A stretch of 21,071 bases of DNA from CAZESH01 sp964514665 (GCA_964514665.1 CAZESH010000044.1:1-21071), one strand, 5' to 3'. Counted from the first letter of the stretch, positions 13,834 to 21,071 are shown. Translations and numbers: made by a program. Notes: generated by a model from the sequence alone, not told the origin.

Positions 13834-14928
13834 TCACCTGTCTTCCTTTAATAGAACATCGCCTTTTTTAATGAGAAGGGGGTCTTCCTTCTTCACATTT
13901 TTCTCACGCAAACTCCAGTCTTTCCACCAGTTTTCCAGTGTTCCGTAAATGCCGTTCGGCAGGAACAGGACGATCAGGACCATAGCGCCACCGAGAAATA
14001 ACTGCCACAGTGTCGGATATTGTTCCGACAGCAGGTTCGACATCCAGTTAACAATCAACACCCCGAAAACCGGCCCCATCAACGTACCTCTTCCACCGAT
14101 TGCCAACCAGATGATCAGGCTTGTCGACATAGCAATCCCTGTATCTTGAGGAGAGATAAAACCGTTCATCGGAACGTACAGCATACCGGCAAGACCTGCG
14201 AGAAATCCGGAAGCAGTGAATACAAAAATCTTGTAGTTCGCCGGGTTATAGCTCAAGAAGCGGATACGGCTCTCATCTTCCCGGATAGATTTGATGACTT
14301 TACCGAAATGGGAATGAGTCAGCCACCTGGTGAAGAAAAAAGCCAGTACGGCAACTGCAAGGACCAAATAGTAATAAGAAGTAAGGCTTAAAGGTGCACC
14401 TTTAATCGGAAAACGAGGCAAACCCATTAATCCGTTAAATCCACCTGTATAAGCCTGCAAATTGATAACCAACATTTCAAATAATTTTGCAAGCGCCAGA
14501 GTAATTATGGAGAAGTACACACCGCTTACCCGACTTTTAAATACGAAGAATCCGATCAAACCTGCGAGTACGGCCGGAATGAGCATCCCAAGAAACAACG
14601 CCGCCGGAATGCTTTGCAACAGCTTCATAAACATTGGGATTTCCTTAATGTCGAAACGGGCCATAAAAGCAGGGACCCCATCCTGCAGACTATAAGATAA
14701 AGCAAGCAGATAGCCGCCTAGTCCGAAAAATACAGCATGACCCAGGCTTAACAGTCCGGTATAGCCCCAGATCAGGTTAAGGGAAAAGGCAAATAGGATA
14801 AAAACAATAAATTTTCCCATTAACTCAACACGGAATTCTGATGCAAACGAAGGAAAAATCACCAGAAATATGAGAGTCAGCATAGCAAATGTATTGTTGA
14901 AACCAAGTTTGTTGATTTGCATGGCCAT
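13834..14928 (-). CDS. urtC: Urea/short-chain amide ABC transporter permease UrtC
   Basis: LivM-like membrane permease, 364 residues with roughly eight to ten hydrophobic segments, e.g. FIVFILFAFSLNLIWGYTG and VLAVAVLAFFF. GLLSLGHAVFFGLGGY, YFSIITLALAKL, FNGLMGLP and the cytoplasmic coupling helix SIREDESRIRFLSYN match UrtC. The charged C-terminal tail is rich in Lys, Asp and Glu. The ATG follows the urtB stop without a gap (TAGATG); AAGGAG lies inside the end of urtB. A second ATG two codons on (14922) is also possible. Confidence 0.93.
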   Translation of the reverse strand: MAMQINKLGFNNTFAMLTLIFLVIFPSFASEFRVELMGKFIVFILFAFSLNLIWGYTGLLSLGHAVFFGLGGYLLALSYSLQDGVPAFMARFDIKEIPMFMKLLQSIPAALFLGMLIPAVLAGLIGFFVFKSRVSGVYFSIITLALAKLFEMLVINLQAYTGGFNGLMGLPRFPIKGAPLSLTSYYYLVLAVAVLAFFFTRWLTHSHFGKVIKSIREDESRIRFLSYNPANYKIFVFTASGFLAGLAGMLYVPMNGFISPQDTGIAMSTSLIIWLAIGGRGTLMGPVFGVLIVNWMSNLLSEQYPTLWQLFLGGAMVLIVLFLPNGIYGTLENWWKDWSLREKNVKKEDPLLIKKGDVLLKEDR

Positions 14929-15786
14929 CTATCTCCTTTCCATCCGAAACAAACCTTCCGGTTTAAACCGAATCACCAGAATAATTAGTAGAAACACCAG
15001 AATTTTAGCTCCGGTTTCCCCCATAAATGTGGTAAGCAGTTGATTGCTTTCTCCCGTAACAACCGATCCGAATAGAGTACCCAGCAAAGACCCGACCCCA
15101 CCCAACACGACCACCATGAAAGAATCAATCAGATAGTCCAGACCCATAGTAGGCGAAACGCTTTTGATTGGAGCCAGGATGGCACCGGCCAAGCCGGCTA
15201 ACCCTGCGCCAAATGCAAAGGTAAATGCATCAACACGGGAAGTATTAATGCCAAGACATTCACACATATCCCTGTTCTGCGAGACGGCGCGGAGTTGAAT
15301 GCCAAATTTGGTTTTGTACATGACGTAAGCGGTGGCTAAGACCATCAAAATGGCGATTCCAACGATAAATAGACGGAAATAAGGTACGGCTACAACTCCT
15401 AAATTCATTGCGCCTTGAAAAGGGCTAGTAACGGATTTCCCATCCGATCCGAAGATCATTCTAATCAGCTGCTGCAGAAAAATAGACACACCAAAGGTGG
15501 CGAGCAGGGTTTCCATAGGCCTGCCGTACAAACGCCTCAACACAAATTTTTCCAACAGAAGTCCAACCAGAGCGGTAACGATAAAGCTGGCAATCATTCC
15601 TACGAAAAACGGCATATGCCCTTCCGTACATACCAAATAGGTTGTATAGGCTCCGATCATGATCAGTTCTCCGTGAGCCATATTGATGATTTTCATTACC
15701 CCGAAGGTAATACCAAGGCCGAGTGCGACAATCACTAAAATACCGGCTATACTTATTCCGTCGGCAACTTGCTGAATGATGCCCAT
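14929..15786 (-). CDS. urtB: Urea/short-chain amide ABC transporter permease UrtB
   Basis: LivH-like membrane permease, 285 residues, very hydrophobic, beginning MGIIQQVADGISIAGILV. Motifs: VMKIINMAHGELIMIGAY, LYGRPMETLLATFGVS, the coupling helix RAVSQNRDMCECLGINTSR and VVVLGGVGSLLGTLFGS, in the order seen in UrtB. The start at 15786 is chosen because AAGGAGG lies 8 nt upstream; the frame runs 61 codons further up, but only through urtA and the intercistronic hairpin. Together with UrtC it forms the membrane channel. Confidence 0.94.
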   Translation of the reverse strand: MGIIQQVADGISIAGILVIVALGLGITFGVMKIINMAHGELIMIGAYTTYLVCTEGHMPFFVGMIASFIVTALVGLLLEKFVLRRLYGRPMETLLATFGVSIFLQQLIRMIFGSDGKSVTSPFQGAMNLGVVAVPYFRLFIVGIAILMVLATAYVMYKTKFGIQLRAVSQNRDMCECLGINTSRVDAFTFAFGAGLAGLAGAILAPIKSVSPTMGLDYLIDSFMVVVLGGVGSLLGTLFGSVVTGESNQLLTTFMGETGAKILVFLLIILVIRFKPEGLFRMERR

Positions 15787-15810
15787 CACATTTCCTCCTT
15801 CCCGGTATGG

Positions 15811-15848
15811 ATGGAGCACGGAAAGGGAGAACCCCCTTTCCGCTCCAT
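15811..15848 (-). repeat. Intercistronic stem-loop between urtA and urtB
   Basis: ATGGAGC/GCTCCAT (7 bp) and GGAAAGGG/CCCTTTCC (8 bp) stack with a 2-nt bulge around a 6-nt loop, just after the urtA stop. No T-run follows. Such hairpins after the binding-protein gene usually protect its mRNA, so that the receptor is made in excess over the permeases. Confidence 0.7.
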
Positions 15849-15862
15849 TTGTTGATTCTGTA

Positions 15863-17098
15863 TTATTTCTTCCAGGGCTCTTTATGATCAGGGAATAGGA
15901 TTTTTGCCCAAGGCTCAGGTTGAATCGGTTTTTCCATAGTTTGAATAATTTCGAATTGACCGTCTGCACCGACTTTACCTATTCTGGAGTTCAACCAAGC
16001 ATGATGGTTCTCAGTATCAATTTTGACCGTTCCTTGCGGAGCTTTAATTTCTAATCCGGCAAATGCACCGATAACCGCTTTGGTATCTGTAACATCCTTT
16101 ACTTTTTTCAGTGCTTCTGCGAGCAGCAAGGTGGAGAAGTACGAAGCTTCAATAACTTGGGTAATCGGCTCATTTTTACCGTATTTTGTTTGGTAAGCTT
16201 CTACAAACTTTTTATTCTCCGGCGTATTTACAGATTGGAAATAAGCGGCGGAAGAAATATGACCCTTTGCCACATCGGCACCCATGGATACAATTTCAGA
16301 TTCAGCAGTTACCGGGCTTGCAATCGGCATGGCAGCCGGATCTAAACCATAACTTTTATATTGTTTATAAAAAGCAGCCACACTGTCGCCGACAAGATCC
16401 GAGAAAATCAAATTTGGTTTTGCTTCTTTAATTTTGTTGATGACAGAAGCAAACTCCGATTGACCGAGCGGTACATATTGTTCACCAACCACTTCTCCGC
16501 CGTTCATTTTCAATAATTCTTTTACCTGTTTATTTGTTTCTACCGGATATACATAGTCGGAACCGATAAAGTAAACCTTTTTGCCTACATTTTTAATCAG
16601 CCAAGGAACAAATTCTTGAAGCTGTTGATTCGGGGTTGCTCCTGTATAAATGATGTTTTCGGAATATTCTTCTCCTTCATAAAAGGTTGGATACACAAGT
16701 ACACCGTTATATTGCTCTACGATCGGCAGCATTGCCTGACGACTGGCAGAAGTATATCCGCCAACGATAGCGGCTACTTTATCCTGCTGAAGCAGCTTCT
16801 TTGCTTTGGTCGCAGCTACGGACGGTTCAGAGGCTAGATCTTCTTGAACGGCTTTAAGTTTTCTTCCGTTGATACCGCCATTTGCGTTTATTTCTTCAAT
16901 TGCCAAGAGGGTTGCGTTTGCCATTCCTTTTTCCGTAACCGCTAAAGCGCCGCTTAAGGAGAACAGAACGCCTACTTTAATATCGTCACCTTTACCGGAT
17001 GTACCACTCCCTCCACCGGAACATCCTGCAAGCAGTACAGAAAAGGTAAGGATAATGGATAAAAGAACTAATGTGGTTTTTTTCATACTGTTTTTCAA
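15863..17098 (-). CDS. urtA: Urea/short-chain amide ABC transporter substrate-binding lipoprotein UrtA
   Basis: Receptor of the importer, anchored outside the membrane as a lipoprotein. A Lys-rich start and hydrophobic stretch (LVLLSIILTFSVLLAGC) end in the lipobox LLAGC, followed by a Gly/Ser linker. The mature part is a type-I periplasmic-binding fold of the UrtA/FmdD/AmiC group: KVGVLFSLSGALAVTEKG, GGYTSASRQAMLPIVEQY, YPTFYEGEE, GSDYVYPVETN, VGDSVAAFY and SPVTAESEI. About 411 residues. Start: TTG at 17098 has GGGAG 8 nt or so upstream; ATG at 17086 and ATG at 17137 are alternatives with poorer ribosome sites. It is the first gene of the operon, 155 bases from a sigma-54 promoter. The N-terminal half of the divergent regulator is its close relative. 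Confidence 0.94.
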   Translation of the reverse strand: MKNSMKKTTLVLLSIILTFSVLLAGCSGGGSGTSGKGDDIKVGVLFSLSGALAVTEKGMANATLLAIEEINANGGINGRKLKAVQEDLASEPSVAATKAKKLLQQDKVAAIVGGYTSASRQAMLPIVEQYNGVLVYPTFYEGEEYSENIIYTGATPNQQLQEFVPWLIKNVGKKVYFIGSDYVYPVETNKQVKELLKMNGGEVVGEQYVPLGQSEFASVINKIKEAKPNLIFSDLVGDSVAAFYKQYKSYGLDPAAMPIASPVTAESEIVSMGADVAKGHISSAAYFQSVNTPENKKFVEAYQTKYGKNEPITQVIEASYFSTLLLAEALKKVKDVTDTKAVIGAFAGLEIKAPQGTVKIDTENHHAWLNSRIGKVGADGQFEIIQTMEKPIQPEPWAKILFPDHKEPWKK

Positions 17099-17205
17099 AT
17101 CTTTCACTCCCATTTTCAATTTTTTCTGATCAACCATCTTACCGACAAATAATTGAATGCGTTGCCCTCCCCCCTTATGTTAAGTATTATTACACAGACC
17201 CCCTA

Positions 17206-17236
17206 GTGTTTATGGCGTTAAAACCGGTGTTTATGG
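17206..17236 (+). repeat. Two 10-bp direct repeats 21 bp apart in the urtA leader
   Basis: GTGTTTATGG at 17206-17215 and again at 17227-17236, exactly two helical turns apart, just downstream of the predicted sigma-54 start site (near 17242). A protein bound here would sit in the early transcribed region of urtA. No regulator was identified. Confidence 0.6.
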
Positions 17237-17252
17237 TTTCACTATTTATAAA

Positions 17253-17268
17253 AGCAATTCCCGTGCCA
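17253..17268 (-). promoter_or_regulatory. Sigma-54 promoter of the urt-ami-ure operon
   Basis: On the minus strand TGGCAC (17268-17263), five bases, then TTGCT (17257-17253) match the -24/-12 consensus TGGCAC-N5-TTGCW with the required GG-GC spacing. Transcription should begin near 17242, about 145 bases before urtA. The adjacent divergent gene encodes a sigma-54 activator, which supports function. Confidence 0.9.
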
Positions 17269-17416
17269 AACTCATCAAAATTTAATATTTCATAAAAAAA
17301 TATTTAAAAAAGTTAAAAAACTAACCTTTTTTTCGGTACATTCACTAACATATAATGTAATATATATTGTTTATTTTTCAAAATACATAGTTTGATATCC
17401 AGGATTTCAACAATTC

Positions 17417-17548
17417 GAACAAAATATGAACAGTTTATATGTTATAATAGTTTACATACTGTTGCCGAGTTGTTCTATAGACGGTACACTTTCAATACAA
17501 TCAATGAACATTTCTAGTAATCTGAAGAGCGTTGAACAATTTTGAACA
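17417..17548. promoter_or_regulatory. Cluster of GAACA motifs, candidate enhancer sites for the activator
   Basis: GAACA occurs at 17417, 17428, 17506, 17534 and 17544, and its complement TGTTC at 17471, six in 132 bases. They lie about 150-280 bases upstream of the sigma-54 promoter, a normal distance for enhancer-bound activators. The region is AT-rich, so some could be chance. Confidence 0.35.
17429..17463 (+). promoter_or_regulatory. Promoter of the regulator gene with bracketing inverted repeat
   Basis: TGTTATAAT (17440-17448) is an extended -10 element (TGnTATAAT) reading toward the regulator; the -35 region is poor. The start would be near 17455, leaving a leader of about 125 bases. 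The inverted repeat AACAGT (17429-17434) / ACTGTT (17458-17463) brackets the -10, a layout consistent with autorepression. Confidence 0.5.
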
Positions 17549-17579
17549 CTTTCATTTCTATAGAGGGGCGTTGCCATAT

Positions 17580-20474
17580 ATGGAAACAAAGGATGACGAA
17601 TTAAAGGTTGGCATTCTTTTCTCTCTTACCGGGCCTACAGGTATTACCGAACGCGGTCAATATCAGGCTAGTTTGTTGGCCATCCGACAAATTAATGAAC
17701 AGGGCGGCATTCATGGCAAAAGGCTGATTCCCATAGTCGAAGACATTGCATCCGATCCTTACCTTGCAGCACAAAAAGCGGAGAAATTGATTCTATCCGA
17801 TCAAGTAATCGCTATTTTCGGTTTGTATACTTCCGCCTGCCGTAAAATGGTAATTCCTGTTCTGGAGAAATATGATATTCTGCTATTTTATCCAACCCTA
17901 TATGAAGGAGCAGAACAGCACCGAAACATCTTCTATTGCGGTTCACTTCCCAACCAACAACTTCTTCACTTCATCCCCTGGATTATCAGCCAACTGGGAA
18001 AAGCATTTTATTTAATCGGGTCGGATTATATCTATCCAAGGGAAACTAACCGGTACATCAAGCACCTGATCCAAGCACACGGAGGATCCATCCTGGGAGA
18101 AACTTATGTTGGCTTGGGCGACCAGAAATTCAGCACTCATTTACAGGAAATTCGCCGAAAAAATCCGGACGTCATTTTCTCTACCCTTGTCGGAGATAGC
18201 GTAGGCGCCTTTTATCAGCAGCATTATCAATACGGTTTAAAACAACATATAACCAGTCCTATTACTGCCGAAACGGAAATTGCCGCTATCCAATCTTCTT
18301 ACACAGTCGGACATTATTCCAGCTTCCCTTATTTCAATACGGTTAATAATCCGGCCAATCAATTGTTCGTGTCGGAATATCGCCGCACTTATGGAACGGA
18401 TATTATAAGTTCCGTTATGGAAAATGCCTATAACTCTGTTTTTCTGCTGGCTGAAGCACTGCGTAGAATTAAAACCGTTTCCACCGATTCCATTCGCCAC
18501 TCTTTGTCCGGCCTTACTCTCGAAGCCCCGCAGGGCAAAATTGTAGTCGACCAAAAAAACCAGCATTTATGGTTAAATTCACGAATCGGCCAGGTTAATG
18601 ACAGAGGCCAATTTGATATTGTCTGGGAGTCCGGCTCCCCTTTACCTCCCGATCCTTTTTATGAATCAGGGGAGACGAAAGTGACAGCAGGCCAAGGCGA
18701 ACTTTCCCAGAACACATTGGAAAACCGATTGATCCGGAGCGAATTTCTTCTGAAGGAATTAAAAAAAACGACCGGTTTCTTTCCTTTCACTTTTGCTTTT
18801 TTTGATCCGGAAGGCATTCTGTTGGATGTATTTCATAACGAGCAGGCAAATAAGCCGGAAATTTTTCACCATTTGCGAATAGGCAACAATAGTTGGACCC
18901 ATTATCCGCTCAACAAGACAGGCATCGGCCTCGCCTTAACCGGGCATACGCTTTCCTTTGTGAGTTCAGAAGACCATGAAGTAAAGCAACTGCAAAATTG
19001 GATCACAGCAGGACTCCCCGTTAAAGGCGAATCCGATTCCACCCACATGGGAGTACTCGGTGCATTTATAGATAAAAGTTTTGAAGATACCGTTCCTTTC
19101 CTGCTTGGAAGTTTGTCCAGGTTAACAGTCTCTTGTGCAGAACTTATCATTAAACACAACGAATATCTTTCTCTATCCAAGGTTTTGCAGGATGTATCCG
19201 GCCAACTGACCAAAAGTTTATTTGTATTGAATAAGGAGAAAATTGTGTTTCATAACCAATCGGCTCAGGATTTACTTTCAAGGAAACGTGATCTTGTGCA
19301 TACTTTGTTGTCGGAAATCTCATCGGACAACCGGGAGGAAGCAAAATATATGATGAGAAAGGAAGACTCCGACAGCTTATTCGAAATTCAAATTATCAAA
19401 AACCATGATTTTCACTATGTTTATTTCAAACAGCTGGATCGCCGCACCACCACAGTCCGCAAAGACAAAAGCAAGTTTACTACGAAAGATCTCATCGGTT
19501 CCGATGTGAGCTTTCTTCGTACCGTATCCCTGGTCAAATCCGCTTCAAAAACCAATGCAAATGTGCTGCTTCTCGGAGAAAGCGGAACCGGAAAAGAATT
19601 GTTTGCACGCGCCATTCATAATGAAAGCTCGAGAAAGGAAAAATCCTTCGTAGCCATCAACTGTGCAGCGATACCAAAAGAACTAATCAACGCGGAGCTT
19701 TTCGGTTATATGGAGGGGGCATTTACAGGTGCAAAAAAAGGGGGAAATCCCGGCAAGTTTGAAACCGCAAACGGAGGAACCTTGTTTCTTGATGAAATTG
19801 GAGATATGCCTTTTGAACTGCAGGCTACATTGCTGCGTGTTCTTCAAGAAAAAGAAGTGATCCGGGTAGGAGGGCATAAACCGATTCCAATCGATGTCCG
19901 AATTATCGCTGCGACCAATAAAAATTTAAATCAGGAAATTGCGTATAATGGTTCGTTCCGGAGCGATTTATACTATAGATTGAATGTCTTTACCATCGAA
20001 CTTGTCCCTCTTCGTGAACGAATCCATGATGTTGCCGAACTCTCTTCCTATTATATTCGTGAGTTATCCCACGAAAACGGCTATCCGATTAAAAACATTG
20101 CTCCGGAAGCCTTAAAGATGCTCTCGCAGTATAACTGGCATGGAAACATCAGGGAACTGAATAACGTAATGGAAAGAGCTTTTTATTTATCCGACAGATC
20201 TGCAAGCATTACAATTGATCACCTGCCGCAGTATATTGTACACAACCCGCAAAACGAAATTCATGAATATCAACCGAATCTTGTAGAATCGTTTCAAAGT
20301 TTGGAACATATCAAGGAAATAAAACAGAAAGGCGATGACAGCGAGCGGAACTTCTATATCCAGATCCTTATAAAAAGAAAAGGAAATATCAGCCAGGTCG
20401 CTAAAGATTTGGGTATTTCGCGCACTACACTCTATAGAAGACTTAAAGAAAATAACATCAAAATCGGTAAATAA
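17580..20474 (+). CDS. Sigma-54 activator with an intracellular UrtA/AmiC-like ligand-binding domain
   Basis: A 964-residue one-component regulator. Residues about 6-360 form a type-I solute-binding domain closely parallel to UrtA from the same locus (KVGILFSLTG, YPTLYEGAE, GSDYIYPRETN, VGDSVGAFY, SPITAETEI, LEAPQGKIVVD). There is no signal peptide, so the receptor is cytoplasmic, like AmiC. Residues about 395-505 resemble the GAF domain of AcoR-type regulators (GIGLALTGHTLSFV ... GVLGAFIDKSF); about 530-625 look PAS-like. The AAA+ domain (about 640-870) has Walker A GESGTGKE (666-673), the sigma-54 contact loop GAFTGA (713-718), Walker B LFLDEIGD (D738, E739) and RSDLYYRLNVF. A Fis-type helix-turn-helix ends the protein (GNISQVAKDLGISRTTLYRR, from 935). 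The ATG at 17580 is chosen over TTG at 17532; GAGGGG lies 11 nt upstream. It probably senses urea or short amides and activates the divergent operon. Confidence 0.92.
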   Translation: METKDDELKVGILFSLTGPTGITERGQYQASLLAIRQINEQGGIHGKRLIPIVEDIASDPYLAAQKAEKLILSDQVIAIFGLYTSACRKMVIPVLEKYDILLFYPTLYEGAEQHRNIFYCGSLPNQQLLHFIPWIISQLGKAFYLIGSDYIYPRETNRYIKHLIQAHGGSILGETYVGLGDQKFSTHLQEIRRKNPDVIFSTLVGDSVGAFYQQHYQYGLKQHITSPITAETEIAAIQSSYTVGHYSSFPYFNTVNNPANQLFVSEYRRTYGTDIISSVMENAYNSVFLLAEALRRIKTVSTDSIRHSLSGLTLEAPQGKIVVDQKNQHLWLNSRIGQVNDRGQFDIVWESGSPLPPDPFYESGETKVTAGQGELSQNTLENRLIRSEFLLKELKKTTGFFPFTFAFFDPEGILLDVFHNEQANKPEIFHHLRIGNNSWTHYPLNKTGIGLALTGHTLSFVSSEDHEVKQLQNWITAGLPVKGESDSTHMGVLGAFIDKSFEDTVPFLLGSLSRLTVSCAELIIKHNEYLSLSKVLQDVSGQLTKSLFVLNKEKIVFHNQSAQDLLSRKRDLVHTLLSEISSDNREEAKYMMRKEDSDSLFEIQIIKNHDFHYVYFKQLDRRTTTVRKDKSKFTTKDLIGSDVSFLRTVSLVKSASKTNANVLLLGESGTGKELFARAIHNESSRKEKSFVAINCAAIPKELINAELFGYMEGAFTGAKKGGNPGKFETANGGTLFLDEIGDMPFELQATLLRVLQEKEVIRVGGHKPIPIDVRIIAATNKNLNQEIAYNGSFRSDLYYRLNVFTIELVPLRERIHDVAELSSYYIRELSHENGYPIKNIAPEALKMLSQYNWHGNIRELNNVMERAFYLSDRSASITIDHLPQYIVHNPQNEIHEYQPNLVESFQSLEHIKEIKQKGDDSERNFYIQILIKRKGNISQVAKDLGISRTTLYRRLKENNIKIGK

Positions 20475-20729
20475 TCCAACCTTAATCCCCTTAACGACTT
20501 GCCCTTACTGACTTCCTGGATCGGAGATTGGTTTGTCAACGGACCGTCCGTTTGCTTGATGTGGCAATCCCCATCTCTTCCCGATTGCGTATTCTGCTAG
20601 TCGATCATAATTAGTAGTGACTACTTTAAAACTCTGATTAGCCGTTCTGTTAATGATTTTTGTGAAGAAACAACAGGGCTACGACGATAGTCCTTTTATG
20701 ACAGAAATGATTCTAGCCCGCGATTTTGA
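20475..20729. other. Stretch without a supported gene after the regulator
   Basis: No recognisable gene on either strand. It holds a 15-base palindrome AACGGACCGTCCGTT (20538-20552) and a short frame (MIFVKKQQGYDDSPFMTEM..., from about 20656) that I cannot assign. The first bases are probably the 3' untranslated end of the regulator mRNA; no clear terminator was seen there. Confidence 0.45.
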
Positions 20730-20888
20730 ACAAAGGTACTGAGTGATCTTAAATACTTCACCGATTTCAACAAAGTGTATCAAGAATATTTCTCCCGCCC
20801 TTATCCGGTCAGAACGCCAGTCGGCAGCCGACTGGCGGACATTTTGGCGGAGATCGACGTCATCGCTCAAATCCCAGATTCAGAATAG
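20730..20888 (+). pseudogene. C-terminal remnant of a RidA (YjgF/UK114) family protein
   Basis: Fifty-two codons reading TKVLSDLKYFTDFNKVY, then EYFSRPYPVRTPVGSRLAD and ILAEIDVIAQIP before a TAG stop. This is the C-terminal third of RidA-type imine/enamine deaminases, including the arginine of the PVR segment and the terminal EIDVIA strand. A TGA lies directly upstream in frame, no start codon or ribosome site precedes it, and the N-terminal two thirds are absent. It therefore looks like a truncated relic, followed by an intact terminator. A recognition from motif memory only. Confidence 0.7.
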
Positions 20889-20894
20889 TAAGTA

Positions 20895-20934
20895 AAAACC
20901 ATTCCAACCCGCCTAAACGGTTCGGAATGGTTTT
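20895..20934. terminator. Bidirectional intrinsic terminator
   Basis: AAAACCATTCC (20895-20905) and GGAATGGTTTT (20924-20934) form an 11-bp stem with an 18-nt loop and T-rich ends on both strands. It ends the RidA remnant on the plus strand and the sugar kinase gene on the minus strand. Confidence 0.8.
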
Positions 20935-20945
20935 GATTTGTACAA

Positions 20946-21071
20946 TCAGTTCACTCGTTTCACTTTAATATCGGACAACAGCTTCTCCACGTCCTCTTTA
21001 CGAATATGTCCAGCTCTCTCATTCAAAGCATTCGCTGCTCCTGCCGCCGTGGCAAGCTTAAGGCATTCTTC
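20946..21071 (-). CDS. PfkB-family sugar kinase, C-terminal end (1-phosphofructokinase-like)
   Basis: The last 41 codons of a minus-strand gene that enters from the right edge; TGA at 20948-20946. The fragment reads LKLATAAGAANALNERAGHI and then RKEDVEKLLSDIKV. This fits the C-terminus of PfkB-family kinases such as FruK (1-phosphofructokinase) or LacC, where an AxAAGxANA helix follows the active-site GAGD loop, itself outside the window. FruK versus LacC cannot be decided from this piece. A terminator follows 12 bases later. Confidence 0.65.
   Translation of the reverse strand, partial: EECLKLATAAGAANALNERAGHIRKEDVEKLLSDIKVKRVN

Noticed and set aside
20612..20626. AGTAG-TGA-CTACT hairpin followed by TTT as a terminator for the regulator
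   Set aside because: Short, weak stem with only three T; not convincing.

Overview
The window looks like chromosomal DNA of a motile, low-to-mid GC Gram-positive bacterium of the order Bacillales (Paenibacillaceae/Brevibacillus-like). This is inferred from strong AGGAGG-type ribosome sites, a perfect sigma-D flagellar promoter, Bacillus-style CsrA, a lipoprotein UrtA and the overall protein look; the genus cannot be fixed from sequence alone. Nearly all genes lie on the minus strand.

Region A (1-4323, minus) is a flagellin module. Reading with transcription it holds csrA2 (59 codons, easily overlooked), a sigma-D promoter, a roughly 225-nt GGA-rich leader or small RNA ending in an intrinsic terminator, csrA1, a giant 850-residue flagellin whose leader carries CsrA-type sites, and the first 211 codons of fliB, the flagellin lysine methylase. 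A bidirectional terminator (4473-4515) separates this module from the next.

Region B (4707-17098, minus) is one very long nitrogen-scavenging operon: urtABCDE (ABC importer for urea or short amides), amiE (aliphatic amidase), amiB (single-ring Hsp100/Clp-type ATPase as in the Pseudomonas amiEBCRS operon), then ureD-ureF-ureA-ureB-ureC-ureE-ureG (complete nickel urease plus maturation factors). Spacing is tight, often overlapping, and no convincing internal terminator was seen. A textbook sigma-54 promoter (TGGCAC-N5-TTGCT) stands in front of urtA.

Region C (17138-20474) holds the divergent control region and, on the plus strand, a 964-residue regulator. Its N-terminal ~360 residues are a cytoplasmic copy of the UrtA/AmiC solute-binding fold, followed by GAF-like and PAS-like regions, a sigma-54 AAA+ domain with an intact GAFTGA loop, and a Fis-type helix-turn-helix. 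The simplest reading is a one-component sensor-activator: it binds intracellular urea or amide with a transporter-like receptor and switches on the divergent sigma-54 operon. This would replace the AmiC/AmiR antitermination pair of Pseudomonas and is the most striking system in the window.

Region D (20475-21071) holds a decayed RidA-family fragment, a bidirectional terminator and the 3' end of a PfkB-family sugar kinase on the minus strand.

No tRNA, rRNA, CRISPR array or complete insertion sequence was recognised.
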